Assembly: GCA_023105745.1 (NCBI GenBank)
Contig: JALGQZ010000004.1
Span: 12,550,451-12,614,450 of the forward strand
Source: Austropuccinia psidii
Lineage: Eukaryota > Basidiomycota > Pucciniomycetes > Pucciniales > Sphaerophragmiaceae
Reading direction: 5' to 3'
DNA length: 64,000 bases
Part shown: positions 1-9,694 of the stretch, piece after piece
Layout of the letters: the number at the start of each line of letters is the position of its first letter
Numbering within the stretch: position 1 is the stretch's first letter
The notes under the pieces: generated by a model
Database searches by the model: none
The model's input: the letters and a program-made list of their open reading frames with translations, nothing else
Told to the model about the DNA's origin: nothing
Made by a program: the position numbers and the translations under genes

Positions 1-581
1 ACAGTTTCTGTACAGCATTCTACGCGTCATACACGTCAGAATCAGGCTGTGAGGTCCCCAGATGAAAATCTTCACCCTGTATTGGTGAAAACTGCCCAGA
101 TGTGGTTTCAAAACCACATCTGAGCCCAATACAGGGAATACAGGCTGTTTTCAAACCACAAGCCTGTCCTGGAGAGTGAAAAATCTTCACTTCCTCTACG
201 TGGAAAGGTCTAGCAGCCTTTCCACCTCAATTTCAGGATAAAAGGAGGGCTTTTCACAGCCAAAAACCTTTCCTCATCCTGCTCTTGAATAACCTACGTA
301 GTAAACTGTCAAAAAAAGCTTTACTCTTGGTTAAATAATCAGGTATACTCTTAATTTAAAGTATTGTAGTCTTTATTATTGTAATCCAACAGGTAAAGCT
401 GCACCCAGGGCTTTCAACAGCGCTCACCACCACTATATCTCTATAGTAAAGCCCTTTAAATCTTAAAATAAATCATCTATTATCCATCTTATCATCTTTT
501 AAAACCATTTTTACCGTGTCACAGTCATAGTTAAAGCTTGTAAATACTCATATACACCTTTATCATAGACTCAGCCTGACA
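1..581 (+). repeat. Family A 5' LTR, 3' part only
   Basis: It matches 8262-8842 of the 3' LTR base for base apart from about six substitutions and ends in the same CTGACA. The first roughly 858 bases of the LTR lie before the window. It contains three consecutive stem-loops between 75 and 225. Confidence 0.93.
75..136 (+). other. Nested long hairpin in family A LTR
   Basis: The inner arms CAGATGTGGTTT (97-108) and AAACCACATCTG (111-122) pair perfectly around a 2-nt loop. The outer arms CCCTGTATTGG (75-85) and CCAATACAGGG (126-136) also pair perfectly. A separate 9-bp hairpin, GTGGAAAGG/CCTTTCCAC, follows at 200-225. The same structure is in the 3' LTR at 8336-8397 and, inverted, in the solo LTR at 15278-16716. 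The role is unknown; an RNA packaging or dimerisation element or a transcript-end signal are possibilities. Confidence 0.7.
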
Positions 582-584
582 TTT

Positions 585-597
585 TGGGGGCCTGGCC
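585..597 (+). other. Candidate primer binding site, family A
   Basis: A TGG-starting, G/C-rich stretch (TGGGGGCCTGGCC) lies 3 nt after the LTR end, where a tRNA primer would anneal. Family B has a similar TGGGGGCCC at the same place. I could not assign the tRNA. Confidence 0.4.
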
Positions 598-627
598 ATG
601 TTTTTTTAACTTTTTTGGACCTTATAA

Positions 628-1175
628 GTAAGTCTTTTCTCTTTTTTATGACTTATTAACACATTGTTTTATCTTTTTTAGGCGTAATTTCAATTTAAAT
701 ATATATATTTTATATATTTGTATCTTTTTTTCATATACTCATATTATAAAAGAGTATTTTTCACGTGGCTAATACCCACTGAAAATAATTATTTTTGGCG
801 TGTTTTGTATATAAAAACACATCAGCCATCAATAAGTCCTGTATTCTTGACTGAATAAGGACACCTCTGACTGAAAAACCATCAGTTGAGGCGTGGATTA
901 AGTGTATTGTTGACTCAATAACACTTATACAAAACCACTTGTACAGAATACACTTGAAAAACACAAGTGTATCTGTGGGATACTGGCACACAAACAGTGT
1001 GACAGGGCACCATAAGCTGTATTTTTGACGTGAAATTGTTAATTCAATTACACAGTCATTATACAAGGGCATATTGTAATAATATACAAGCCCAGAGGCC
1101 ATTCTTAGACGTGCAAAACCAGCCTTTTAAGAAGTCTTAACTGACATAAGCCCTCTTTTTCCTGTTTTGATTCAG
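628..1175 (+). other. Leader intron whose removal builds the ORF1 start codon (family A)
   Basis: A consensus donor GTAAGT at 628 follows TTATAA. A pyrimidine-rich tract ending in TTCAG closes the intron at 1175. Joining A627 to TG at 1176-1177 gives ATG in frame with the ORF1 codons GAA GAA AAC. Without splicing, the frame has no ATG near its start, only GTG. Copy C has the same donor and acceptor at 37019 and 37562, and family B has an equivalent pair at 13674 and 13749. Splicing is inferred from signals and frame, not from transcripts. Confidence 0.68.
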
Positions 1176-2244
1176 TGGAAGAAAACTACATCCCACTTGA
1201 AACCCAGTCACAGGCCAACACACCAGTGACACCCTCAGAACCAGAGGGCAGCAAGGGTAAAGGAAAAAGGCTTAGTGAAGGCCTCATTACAGCCAAAAAG
1301 TGGACACCAATAGCCACTCAGAGGAGTAGAAAACCACGAAACTCTGCTTCAATACAAGGTAAACCAACCTTAACCACTTGTACAGGGAAGATTACAATTA
1401 TTAACCCAGTTGTAACCTCCAAAGGCAAACTGCCCAAATCAGCAGATAACAAATTTGTACAAGGAACAGTCAAAGGTAAATACCCTAAGAACATAAAGTT
1501 TTTGACTGCCTGCAAACACTGATATGTCCCCTGCATACCTCAGAGACCTTGGCTTCCAAAGGAACCAGCCAGAGGATAGAGCAGGAATGTCTAGAACCAG
1601 AAGACCTGAAAGAAGACACATTGGACACAGTGGTGGATGGCAAAACAATGAGGGAGATAATATCAACCTTGCCATTCACACTCCAATTCAACAGAAACCT
1701 CAAACCAGAGGACTGGAAGGATATGGATCAAGTTCTTCAAATCCACCAACTCCTCAAAGATTTGTTTCAATGGAGCATGGACAACAAAAGGTTCAACCTA
1801 GCAACTCACTGGGCAGAACTGGGATCAAGTTGCCAGAAGATCTTTCTCAAAGAGATAGACTTCAAAGACCTTATGGTAATCACCAAGGGTTGGAATCCTA
1901 CCAGGCAGCACAGACTCCTGGAGGCAAGGGCACAGAGGATAAGGGAGAATCAAGCCACTATCCAAGCTATAGAAGAACAGTTAACCCAGACAGGGCCTAC
2001 TCAGATTCCTTCAGGTTCACAAGGAGCATGCCAAATCAGCTCTCCAGTGGCTTCACACCATTCAGAAACCAGCAGATCAGTGGCCAAGAGTCACCATTCT
2101 TCACAATTCCAGGAAGTTTCCAGGAGAAGACAAGGCAACAAGGGCAAGAACAAAGCCTCCTTCAACCAGAGGAGGAAAGAGTCAGACCCCATGATCCAGA
2201 AGCTGTTAGATTTGGTAAAAGAAGTACACAAGAACCAGAAGTAG
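1176..2244 (+). CDS. Family A ORF1, spliced (intron 1476-1543), about 333 aa
   Basis: Exon 1176-1475 gives a basic, Ser/Thr/Pro-rich start (METHIONINE from the splice junction, then EENYIP). It ends AAAG before GTAAAT. Exon 1544-2244 joins in phase, with GAG-ACC at the junction, and continues to a stop. The second exon has a folded-looking segment with leucine, tryptophan and charged residues ([23 protein letters not shown]) and a likely helical stretch, then a Lys-rich tail. It has no recognisable enzyme motif and may be a Gag-like accessory or nucleic-acid-binding protein. It overlaps the gag-pol frame for about 700 nt. Unspliced, the first exon alone would stop at 1520-1522. I recall similar joined proteins in A. 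psidii annotations, unverified. Confidence 0.6.
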
Positions 2245-5200
2245 TTGTAAACCACTCTAGAATCAGTAGTCCTAGTAATAGAAACATTACCCCCACTCAG
2301 ACTGAAAATAACATTATCACATCTGAGAGTAACATCAACAGTGACACACTGTGGTTACAAATGTCCCAATATGCTGAGCAATCTGCAAAGCAGGCTACAG
2401 AATTTGCAGCTGCCCAAGAGAGGATGAGAAAAACTCAAGCCTCATTGGAGCTGATAGTTAAAAACCTTCAGGAAGGATATGCTCAACTGAGCAAAGCCTC
2501 TGAAGAAACCAACAAGAGACTGAATCAAGTCTCTGAAGAACAACACCATAGTAGCAGGGACAGGGAGTGTCTGAACCAAGACATCAACAAATTGTTTGAT
2601 GCCTACCATAGCTTAAAGCCCCAACCACAAGGCCAAGCTATGGAGAACCCATATCAACCAGATGACATCAAACCAGATGCCATGTTGTTGAATAAGGCAA
2701 GATCTCCATCACAATACCAGGATGGAGATGGCATGTCTTATTCAGAGAAGGAAGCCTTGAAACAGCTTCCTGAGGCCTCAAACTGGCCCAAATTCTCTGG
2801 ATCAGGAGAATATGATCATATGGAACTCATAGATTATATTGATGGACTCTTCATTGATGTACCAAGCATACCAGATTACTGGATTACTGCTAGACTGAAT
2901 ACTGCATTTAAAGGTCATGCAAGTATATGGTACACTGAAATGAAAGAAATCCATGGCAGAAGAAATTGGCCATGGTGGAAGAGTCAAATAATCCAAAAGT
3001 ACAGTAATGGAACTTGGATATGGCAAAAGACCATGTCATTTGAAAATGACAAATACTCTGTGGACAAAGATCCATATGAGTGGTGTCTTAGACAGTCTAA
3101 AAGACTTGAAGCCATTGATCCTCAAATGAACATACAAATGAGGAATCATAAACTTCTGACACAACTGCCAGGAGAACTAGAGCATGCAGTAAAGTGCAGA
3201 TGCAACCAAAATTGCACTCTAGATGATATAGCCAATACCTTACAAGACATAAGGAAAAGGACTAACATAGGGAAATTCACCCCATACAGAAGCAGTAGTT
3301 TCAAAGAGAAACAACCTTTCAGGGTGGAGTTTAAAGACAAACCCAGAGAAAGAGTGGCAGAAGTGGCAAAAAAGAAGAATTCTTGTCACAATTGTGGTTC
3401 AACAGACCACTATGCCAACAACTGTCCAAAAGCAAAGAAGAAAGTCTATGCTATAGAAAAAGTCCCTGAAGAAGAACCTCCAACAGAGGATTCTGAATCA
3501 GACTCTATGGGAGATGCCATCAGAGAACTATCTGATGATGATCAAGACCCAAGAGAGGAACTTCTAGTGGAATACCAAGAGGAAACCCCACTAGAAATCC
3601 AGGATATACAGTTGGAAGCAGGCATGCCACAAGACACTGCCAACAAGAATTTGTGTAAACATACACAAGATGCACAGACATTCCTGGTTACACCAACCAA
3701 AGGAATGGCATACATACATGGAACAGCCACAAAAATGACTGTATGTATTGACAATGCTCAGCATCCACTGATCATTGACAGTGGAGCACACTGCTCCATA
3801 GTGGCCAGAAATTATCTGGATAACCACTTCTCAAACTGGGAAAAAGAACTCTTGCCCACCAGGGCAAAGAACTTTAAGAGTGCATCTGGAAAGATGACCT
3901 CTATTGGGACAATTATCAAAGGGATAATTATACCCCACAGAAAAGGTAATATCAGACTCAACCCAGAGTTTGTAGTGCTTGAAGATGCCCACATCCAAAG
4001 GTTTTTACTGGGAACAGATTACCAGAGGATGTATGGCATAGATATTTACAATAGTAAAAATAGGCATATTACAATTGGTACTAACAAGGAAAAGAAATTT
4101 TCTCTTGATATATACCAGATATCTTCTCAGGACCCACTGGAAGAACTTCTGAAAGAATTAAGAGAGGGACAGTTTAGCACTACCCTCACCAGTAAACAAA
4201 AGTTAAGTTTACTGAAGATGCTGAGGAAGAATAGACCAGCATTTGCCATTGGTGAAGAACCATTAGGCAAGATCAAAGGCCATGATATAGAACTATATCT
4301 GGATGTGGAAAGGCCTTATCCACCCATGTTAAGGAGACCTCCTTACCCAGCAAGTCTGGAGACCAGGGGAGAGATTGAGAAACATATCAATGAACTCCTG
4401 GACATGGATGTCATTAGGAAGATTGGACATAATGAAATAGTGGAAATCACCACTCCTGTCCTAATCACCTGGCATGATGGCAAGTCTAGATTGTGTGGAG
4501 ATTTCAGAGCCCTGAATAACTACACAAAAGCAGACAGGTACCCTATACCAAGGATACCTCATGCCTTGGATAAACTAGCCAAAGCCAAATACATAACCAA
4601 GATGGATTGTATGAAAGGCTTCCACCAAAATGGAGTTAAACCAAACTCCATGAAGTTGCTCAGAATAATATGCCATATGGGCATATATGAGTACACCAGG
4701 ATGCCATTTGGCATCAAGAATGCACCAGCCCACTTCCAAAGGATGATGGACACCATATTTCAAGAAGAAATAATGGAAGGCTGGATGGTAGTGTATATTG
4801 ATGATATCATTATATACTCAGAGACATGGGAAGACCATGTACAATACATAGACAGAGTGCTAAATAAATGTACACCCATCAATCTGAAAATTTCACTTAA
4901 AAAGTGTAATTTTGGCCAACAAGAGCTACTAGCTCTGGGACACAAAGTCTCAGGCCTTAGTCTGGCAATTGACCAGAACAAAGTAGCAGCAGTACTGCAA
5001 AAGCCAGTACCAAAGAACATGAAAGAGATGCAATATTTCCTTGGATTGGCTAGCTACTATAGAAATCACATCAAAAACTTTGCTCACATAACTAGTAGTT
5101 TATACCAGTTATGCTCAAAGGATGTAGTTTTTGAAATAACCAAGGAAAGGAGGGATGCATATGAGAGGATCAAATATGAACTCACAAATGCACCTGTGCT

Positions 5201-5648
5201 CATCTTGCCTGACTTTGAACTACCATTCAAGTTATATATAGATGCAGCATGCAGCCAAGGCTTGGGAGCAGCCCTTCACCAAAGACAAATTGTGGATGGT
5301 GAACCAAGAGAAGGTGTAATATGTTATATCTCCAGGCAGCTGAAAGATTCAGAAGCCAGGTATGGGGCCACCCAGACAGAATGTCTATGTCTAGTCTGGG
5401 CTCTAGAAAAACTCCATTATTATTTGGAGGGTGCAGTCTTTGAAGTCTACACAGACTGCACAGCCTTGAAGTCTTTACTAAACATGAAGACTACTAATAG
5501 ACACATGCTGAGATGGCAAATAGCCATCCAGGAGTATAGAGGGAACATGACCATCATATACAAAGAAGGTAAAAGTCATACCAATGCAGATGGCCTTAGC
5601 AGATGGCCACTAGACAATGTCAAAAGCAATCCAGCTTATGACCCTTAA
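1524..5648 (+). CDS. Family A Gag-Pol, N-terminal part: Gag, protease, RT, RNase H
   Basis: This 1374-residue open frame encodes the retrotransposon polyprotein. Domains in order are: a Ser/Gln-rich N-terminus; the Gag capsid region from about residue 420 ([15 protein letters not shown] onward); a CCHC zinc knuckle near residue 620 ([14 protein letters not shown]); the aspartic protease with DSGA near residue 752; RT from about residue 930 with the catalytic YIDD at residues 1091-1094; and RNase H starting near residue 1237 and ending in NADGLSR. All the catalytic motifs I looked for are intact. ATG 1524 lies one base after the ORF1-exon stop (TGATATG) and also inside the predicted second intron, so the true N-terminus may come from splicing. 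The frame halts at TAA 5646-5648 but resumes at once in the same frame, so this is a nonsense mutation or readthrough site and not the natural end. Confidence 0.9.
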   Translation: MSPAYLRDLGFQRNQPEDRAGMSRTRRPERRHIGHSGGWQNNEGDNINLAIHTPIQQKPQTRGLEGYGSSSSNPPTPQRFVSMEHGQQKVQPSNSLGRTGIKLPEDLSQRDRLQRPYGNHQGLESYQAAQTPGGKGTEDKGESSHYPSYRRTVNPDRAYSDSFRFTRSMPNQLSSGFTPFRNQQISGQESPFFTIPGSFQEKTRQQGQEQSLLQPEEERVRPHDPEAVRFGKRSTQEPEVVVNHSRISSPSNRNITPTQTENNIITSESNINSDTLWLQMSQYAEQSAKQATEFAAAQERMRKTQASLELIVKNLQEGYAQLSKASEETNKRLNQVSEEQHHSSRDRECLNQDINKLFDAYHSLKPQPQGQAMENPYQPDDIKPDAMLLNKARSPSQYQDGDGMSYSEKEALKQLPEASNWPKFSGSGEYDHMELIDYIDGLFIDVPSIPDYWITARLNTAFKGHASIWYTEMKEIHGRRNWPWWKSQIIQKYSNGTWIWQKTMSFENDKYSVDKDPYEWCLRQSKRLEAIDPQMNIQMRNHKLLTQLPGELEHAVKCRCNQNCTLDDIANTLQDIRKRTNIGKFTPYRSSSFKEKQPFRVEFKDKPRERVAEVAKKKNSCHNCGSTDHYANNCPKAKKKVYAIEKVPEEEPPTEDSESDSMGDAIRELSDDDQDPREELLVEYQEETPLEIQDIQLEAGMPQDTANKNLCKHTQDAQTFLVTPTKGMAYIHGTATKMTVCIDNAQHPLIIDSGAHCSIVARNYLDNHFSNWEKELLPTRAKNFKSASGKMTSIGTIIKGIIIPHRKGNIRLNPEFVVLEDAHIQRFLLGTDYQRMYGIDIYNSKNRHITIGTNKEKKFSLDIYQISSQDPLEELLKELREGQFSTTLTSKQKLSLLKMLRKNRPAFAIGEEPLGKIKGHDIELYLDVERPYPPMLRRPPYPASLETRGEIEKHINELLDMDVIRKIGHNEIVEITTPVLITWHDGKSRLCGDFRALNNYTKADRYPIPRIPHALDKLAKAKYITKMDCMKGFHQNGVKPNSMKLLRIICHMGIYEYTRMPFGIKNAPAHFQRMMDTIFQEEIMEGWMVVYIDDIIIYSETWEDHVQYIDRVLNKCTPINLKISLKKCNFGQQELLALGHKVSGLSLAIDQNKVAAVLQKPVPKNMKEMQYFLGLASYYRNHIKNFAHITSSLYQLCSKDVVFEITKERRDAYERIKYELTNAPVLILPDFELPFKLYIDAACSQGLGAALHQRQIVDGEPREGVICYISRQLKDSEARYGATQTECLCLVWALEKLHYYLEGAVFEVYTDCTALKSLLNMKTTNRHMLRWQIAIQEYRGNMTIIYKEGKSHTNADGLSRWPLDNVKSNPAYDP

Positions 5649-6305
5649 GTTGCTGCAAAAATTCCTATCCATTTTATGGAAATAAATAGGAAGAAGAACT
5701 TCAGATTCTCTGAATGGGCACCAGGGAGTGGTACCCTTGACAGTGGAAACACTGATTCAGAAGGGACAGAAACCCCCATACTGGGAATAAGTTCCTCAGA
5801 ATTGCACAATGAATTTCTCAATGCAGTACTGAAATCCTATGCTAAACACAAACAGTGTAGCATACTACTCCAACTCCTTCAACAAAAATACAGGAGCCCA
5901 GAACTGGAAACCCAGCTGGAGGAACCCTGGTTGAGGGCCTATAAGGACAATAAATTCTTCCTTATAGATGGCCTGATTTATCACAGAGAAAAGCACACCA
6001 GTGCACTCACAGTGATAGACAGAGACCACATCTCTTTAATCCTGCAGGAATGCCATGACTGCCCCTACATGGGACACATGAGTGAGGACAGGACTAAAGA
6101 AAGGGTAGCAAGCACAGCTTGGTGGCCCAAGTGGGAGCAAGAGTTGAGTGAATACATCAACACTTGTGAAAGATGCCAAAAGGCAAATAGAAAACATGGG
6201 AAAAAATATGGGTTGCTTCAACACATAGAAGAGCCCAAGCACCCATGGGAAACCATCAACATGGACTGGGTCACAGGACTTGTCCCAGGAGGCAAAGAAA
6301 ACTAA
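5649..6305 (+). CDS. Family A integrase, zinc-binding part and start of core (same frame as Gag-Pol)
   Basis: The frame is the same as 1524-5648; only the TAA at 5646-5648 separates them. The first ATG after the stop is at 5676. It encodes the linker after RNase H, then the integrase HHCC zinc module ending in CERCQKAN, then the start of the catalytic core with the first acidic residue in NMDWVTG. The family B homologue has Glu where this frame has the first stop (PAYVPEE against PAYDP-stop). The piece ends at a second in-frame TAA, 6303-6305, where family B reads Tyr (SYNAC), so both stops look like recent point mutations. Confidence 0.85.
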   Translation, partial: VAAKIPIHFMEINRKKNFRFSEWAPGSGTLDSGNTDSEGTETPILGISSSELHNEFLNAVLKSYAKHKQCSILLQLLQQKYRSPELETQLEEPWLRAYKDNKFFLIDGLIYHREKHTSALTVIDRDHISLILQECHDCPYMGHMSEDRTKERVASTAWWPKWEQELSEYINTCERCQKANRKHGKKYGLLQHIEEPKHPWETINMDWVTGLVPGGKEN

Positions 6306-7379
6306 AATGCCTGCTTAATCATAGTTGATAGGTTCAGCAAGAGCATGAGATGTCTACCATGCCATAAAGAGGACACAGCCATGGACACTGCTCTGTTATT
6401 TTGGAATAACATCATATCCACCTGTGGAGTCCCTAAGATCATAATCAGTGACAGGGACCCAAAATTCACATCTGAATTTTGGACCAATTTGTATGACATG
6501 CTAGGCGCCAAGCTTGCTTTTTCCACAGCTTACCATCCACAAACAGATGGCCTAGCTGAGAGGATGATCCAAACAATGGAGGACATCCTCAGGAGGTTCT
6601 GTGCCTATGGCATGGAATACAAGGACCATGAGGGATATACCCATGATTGGGTCACCCTCTTACCAGCAGTCCAACTGGCTTATAATACAAGCCAGCACTC
6701 TACCACAGGAAAAACACCTGCACTGGTAGAGAAAGGGTGGAATCCCCTTTTACCTGTGGATCACTTGAAGAAAAATCTTCTGACCATCCACCCCACAGCC
6801 AAAGACTTCCATGATATGTGGAAGAAAGCCTGTGATACTGCTGCCAAATGCATAGCTGAGGCCAAACAGTATAATAAGCAGAGGTGGGACAAATCACATA
6901 TGGAACCTGACTTCAAGGAAGGGGACCAAGTGTTAGTGTCTACACTGAACTTTAACAATCTCAAAGGACCCAAGAAAATGAGAGACTCATTTGTAGGGCC
7001 CTTCACTATCATTAAGTTGATAGGGAAGAATGCAGTAGAGGTCAAGCTCACTGAGGAGTTTGCTAGGAAACACCCAGTCTTTCCAGTAAGCCTGGTCAAA
7101 CCATACTTCCAAACAGAAGAGGATAAATTCCCCTCCAGGAAGAAAAACATCACTCCACCAGAAATAGTGGAAGTAGAAGACTCTCCTGGACCTGTGAGTA
7201 AAATCATCAGGGCCAGAAAAATCAGACTCAATGGGAAGGATCAGAGACAATATGTAGTCAGATTCAAGAACCAGACAGCTGACAAAGACAAATGGTTGGC
7301 AGAGGATGCCATACCAGATGGGAACCTCCACTTAAGGAGATTCAGAGCCTCTAGGAGGACTGAACAGTCTCATCAATGA
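6306..7379 (+). CDS. Family A integrase catalytic core and C-terminal chromo-like tail
   Basis: This continues in the gag-pol frame after the second stop; the first ATG is at 6345. The core has the second and third catalytic acids in ISDRDPKF and [10 protein letters not shown], giving a DDE integrase with NMDWVTG upstream. The tail carries the Gypsy GDQVLVS and [12 protein letters not shown] motifs, then a chromo-like module ([18 protein letters not shown]) that in chromoviruses helps choose the chromatin target. The frame ends 12 bases before the polypurine tract, so this is the natural C-terminus of the polyprotein. Confidence 0.87.
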   Translation, partial: NACLIIVDRFSKSMRCLPCHKEDTAMDTALLFWNNIISTCGVPKIIISDRDPKFTSEFWTNLYDMLGAKLAFSTAYHPQTDGLAERMIQTMEDILRRFCAYGMEYKDHEGYTHDWVTLLPAVQLAYNTSQHSTTGKTPALVEKGWNPLLPVDHLKKNLLTIHPTAKDFHDMWKKACDTAAKCIAEAKQYNKQRWDKSHMEPDFKEGDQVLVSTLNFNNLKGPKKMRDSFVGPFTIIKLIGKNAVEVKLTEEFARKHPVFPVSLVKPYFQTEEDKFPSRKKNITPPEIVEVEDSPGPVSKIIRARKIRLNGKDQRQYVVRFKNQTADKDKWLAEDAIPDGNLHLRRFRASRRTEQSHQ

Positions 7380-7390
7380 TGAGCCTTTTT

Positions 7391-7403
7391 TAGAGGGAGG
7401 GTA
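7391..7403 (+). other. Polypurine tract, family A
   Basis: TAGAGGGAGGGTA lies directly before the 3' LTR, where plus-strand DNA synthesis is primed. Family B has the comparable AGGGGGAGGGAA at 21358-21369. Confidence 0.65.
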
Positions 7404-8842
7404 TGTCAGCCTGTGACTCAAAACCAGAGCACAAGCATGACAGCCAAAATACCATAAACCAATGGTATAGCCAAAATACCACCAAAACATGGAACTGAGC
7501 CAAATTAGCTCAAAAGGTATCAAAAGAAAGAGGAAACTCACCTCTTCCTGAAAATATAAGTCCCATCACCATAGGACAAGAAATAACAAAGTTATTCCTG
7601 CTCAAAGTTATTGCTGAGCATAAACCTTAATTTTCACCTCTCATCTAAAATCTAGAAGGAGAGGCTTAACCCCATCAAATGGGTATTCAAAATGAGGCTC
7701 TAAGCCAGGGCTATCCAATGGTACCAGCCAAACTGAGCTAGCACCAGTATTACTTGAGTTATGGTCAAATTCAGACCAAATAAGGGTGAACAAAACATTC
7801 ACCTCTCATCTAACTTTTACAGTTTTAGTGTGAGATACCTAAAGTGGGGTCTTTTTGGAAAGAGCACAATCAGGGCTATCTGATGGTGCCATCCATTTCC
7901 TCATAACTCAACTACAACAGAAGTTATTGGCCAAACAAGCTTAATACAGCTTTTGACCAGACCACGCCAATGTACAAAAATACTTGTACATGGGATAACT
8001 TTGTCATATTTAATGATAACCATGTCAAGTTGGGTACCATTGTGTAGATCTCATACAGGGCTATTTAATGAACCAACTTTGAGCTTGATATCTCAAACAC
8101 TGACAGAGTTATGACCATTTTAAGGTCAAAATCCCACCTGCTGTCAGATACAGCCTTACCATGGGATAATATCCCATAACCATGAATATGAGGTGTCAAA
8201 TAGACGAAGAAGCATGTTTTTACTTCAATACCTCATATGTCAGTCAATACTGGGGTCCCATACAGTTTCTGTACAGCATTCTACGCGTCATACACGTCAG
8301 AATCAGGCTGTGAGGTCCCCAGATGAAAATCTTCACCCTGTATTGGTGAAAACTGCCCAGATGTGGTTTCAAAACCACATCTGAGCCCAATACAGGGAAT
8401 ACAGGCTGTTTGCAAGCCACAAGCCTGTCCTGGAGAGTGAGAAATCTTCACTTCCTCTACGTGGAAAGGTCTAGCAGCCTTTCCACCTCAATTTCAGGAT
8501 AAAAGGAGGGCTTTTCACAGCCAAAAACCTTTCCTCATCCTGCTCTTGAATAACCTACGTAGTAAACTGTCAAAAACAGTTTTACTCTTGGTTAAATAAT
8601 CAGGTATACTCTTAATTTAAAGTATTGTAGTCTTTATTATTATAATCCAACAGGTAAAGCTGCACCCAGGGCTTTCAACAGCGCTCACCACCACTATATC
8701 TCTATAGTAAAGCCCTTTAAATCTTAAAATAAATCATCTATTATCCATCTTATCATCTTTTAAAACCATTTTTACCGTGTCACAGTCATAGTTAAAGCTT
8801 GTAAATACTCATATACACCTTTATCATAGACTCAGCCTGACA
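7404..8842 (+). repeat. Family A 3' LTR (1439 bp)
   Basis: It begins TGTCAGCC directly after the polypurine tract and ends CTGACA, and matches the partial 5' LTR. It has the same length as the reversed solo copy at 15278-16716. The nested hairpin is at 8336-8397. A 63-codon frame inside it has no ATG start and is not credible as a gene. Confidence 0.95.
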
Positions 8843-9694
8843 CATTCCATCTTATGGAGCAATAACTGCCCTTGACTTAGATCAAATCTTCATCAGCCAT
8901 GTCTTTTCCAAACATGGCCTCCCAGGCAATATTGTTAGTGATAGAGGATTTTTATTTGTTTCATCATTCTGGACCAATTTAGGTCAGCAGCTCAAGATAT
9001 CAAGAGATCTTTCAACTGCTTTTCATCCTGAAACAGATGGACATACAGAGAGGGGAAATCAGATTCTAGAACATTATTATTGGACGTATGTCAGTTACCA
9101 TCAAGATGAATGGCACACCTGGCTCCCTCTGGCTAAATTTGCCTACAATAATTCAGAAAATTCATCAAAAAGCAATCACTTTTATTCAGCATTTATGGAA
9201 GAAATACCAGCTTTGAATCAATCTATATTTCTCAAGACTCACCTGATGAAAATTTATCAACAAAACTCCAATCAGTACAGAAAGTTGTCAAACAAGGACT
9301 AGAGTCATCAATAAGGCGTTTTAAGAAGTATGCAGATAGAAATGGGACCATTCCACCTGATTTCCAACCTGGGGACAAAGTATGGCCAGCCTCAAAGAAT
9401 ATCAAGACTACAAGACCCACCAAGAAACTTTCGATATATGGTTGGGACCTTTTGAAGTCTTGAAGAAATTTGGCAGCCATGCATATCACCTCAAGTTGCC
9501 TTTGCAATGGAAGTCAGTTCACCCTGTATTACATGTGTCATTATTAGAACCAGTCAAGTATTCAAGCATCCCAAAGAAAAACAAGTCCCACCACCACTAA
9601 TTCTAGTGGAGGACCAAGCAGAATGGTCATTGGCTCAGGTTCTGGACTCAAAACTCAAAAGAGGTAAATTATGGTATCTTGTAGACTGGAAAGG
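8843..9694 (+). pseudogene. Chromovirus integrase and chromodomain relic
   Basis: Conceptual translation in shifting frames gives a Gypsy integrase core (NIVSDRGF, HPETDGHTERGNQILEHY), the linker GPFEVLKKFGSHAYHLKLP, HPVLHVSLLEPVK, and a C-terminal chromodomain (WSLAQVLDSKLKRGKLWYLV, then DWKG). It has several frameshifts and stops and lacks gag, protease and RT. It differs from families A and B and is a third, older lineage. Element A borders it on the left and family B interrupts it on the right at 9695. Confidence 0.8.

Larger units (their letters stand above)
1..8842 (+). mobile_element. Ty3/Gypsy LTR retrotransposon, family A (5' LTR cut by window edge)
   Basis: The element runs from a partial 5' LTR through a leader, ORF1, gag, protease, reverse transcriptase, RNase H and integrase to a complete 3' LTR that starts TGTCAG and ends CTGACA. 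Protease, RT, RNase H, integrase is the Gypsy gene order. The two LTRs differ at only about six sites over 581 comparable bases by eye, so insertion was recent. The pol frame is open except for two TAA codons. The target-site duplication cannot be seen because the left flank lies outside the window; the right flank starts CATTC, inside an older integrase relic. Confidence 0.93.

Noticed and set aside
761..1102. Minus-strand 113-codon frame in the family A leader
   Set aside because: It lies inside the predicted leader intron, has no recognised motif and is not preserved at the same length in copy C.
8193..8384. A 63-codon frame inside the family A LTR, also present inverted at 15736-15927
   Set aside because: It starts at GTG, not ATG, and spans the LTR hairpin; its repetition only reflects LTR copies.
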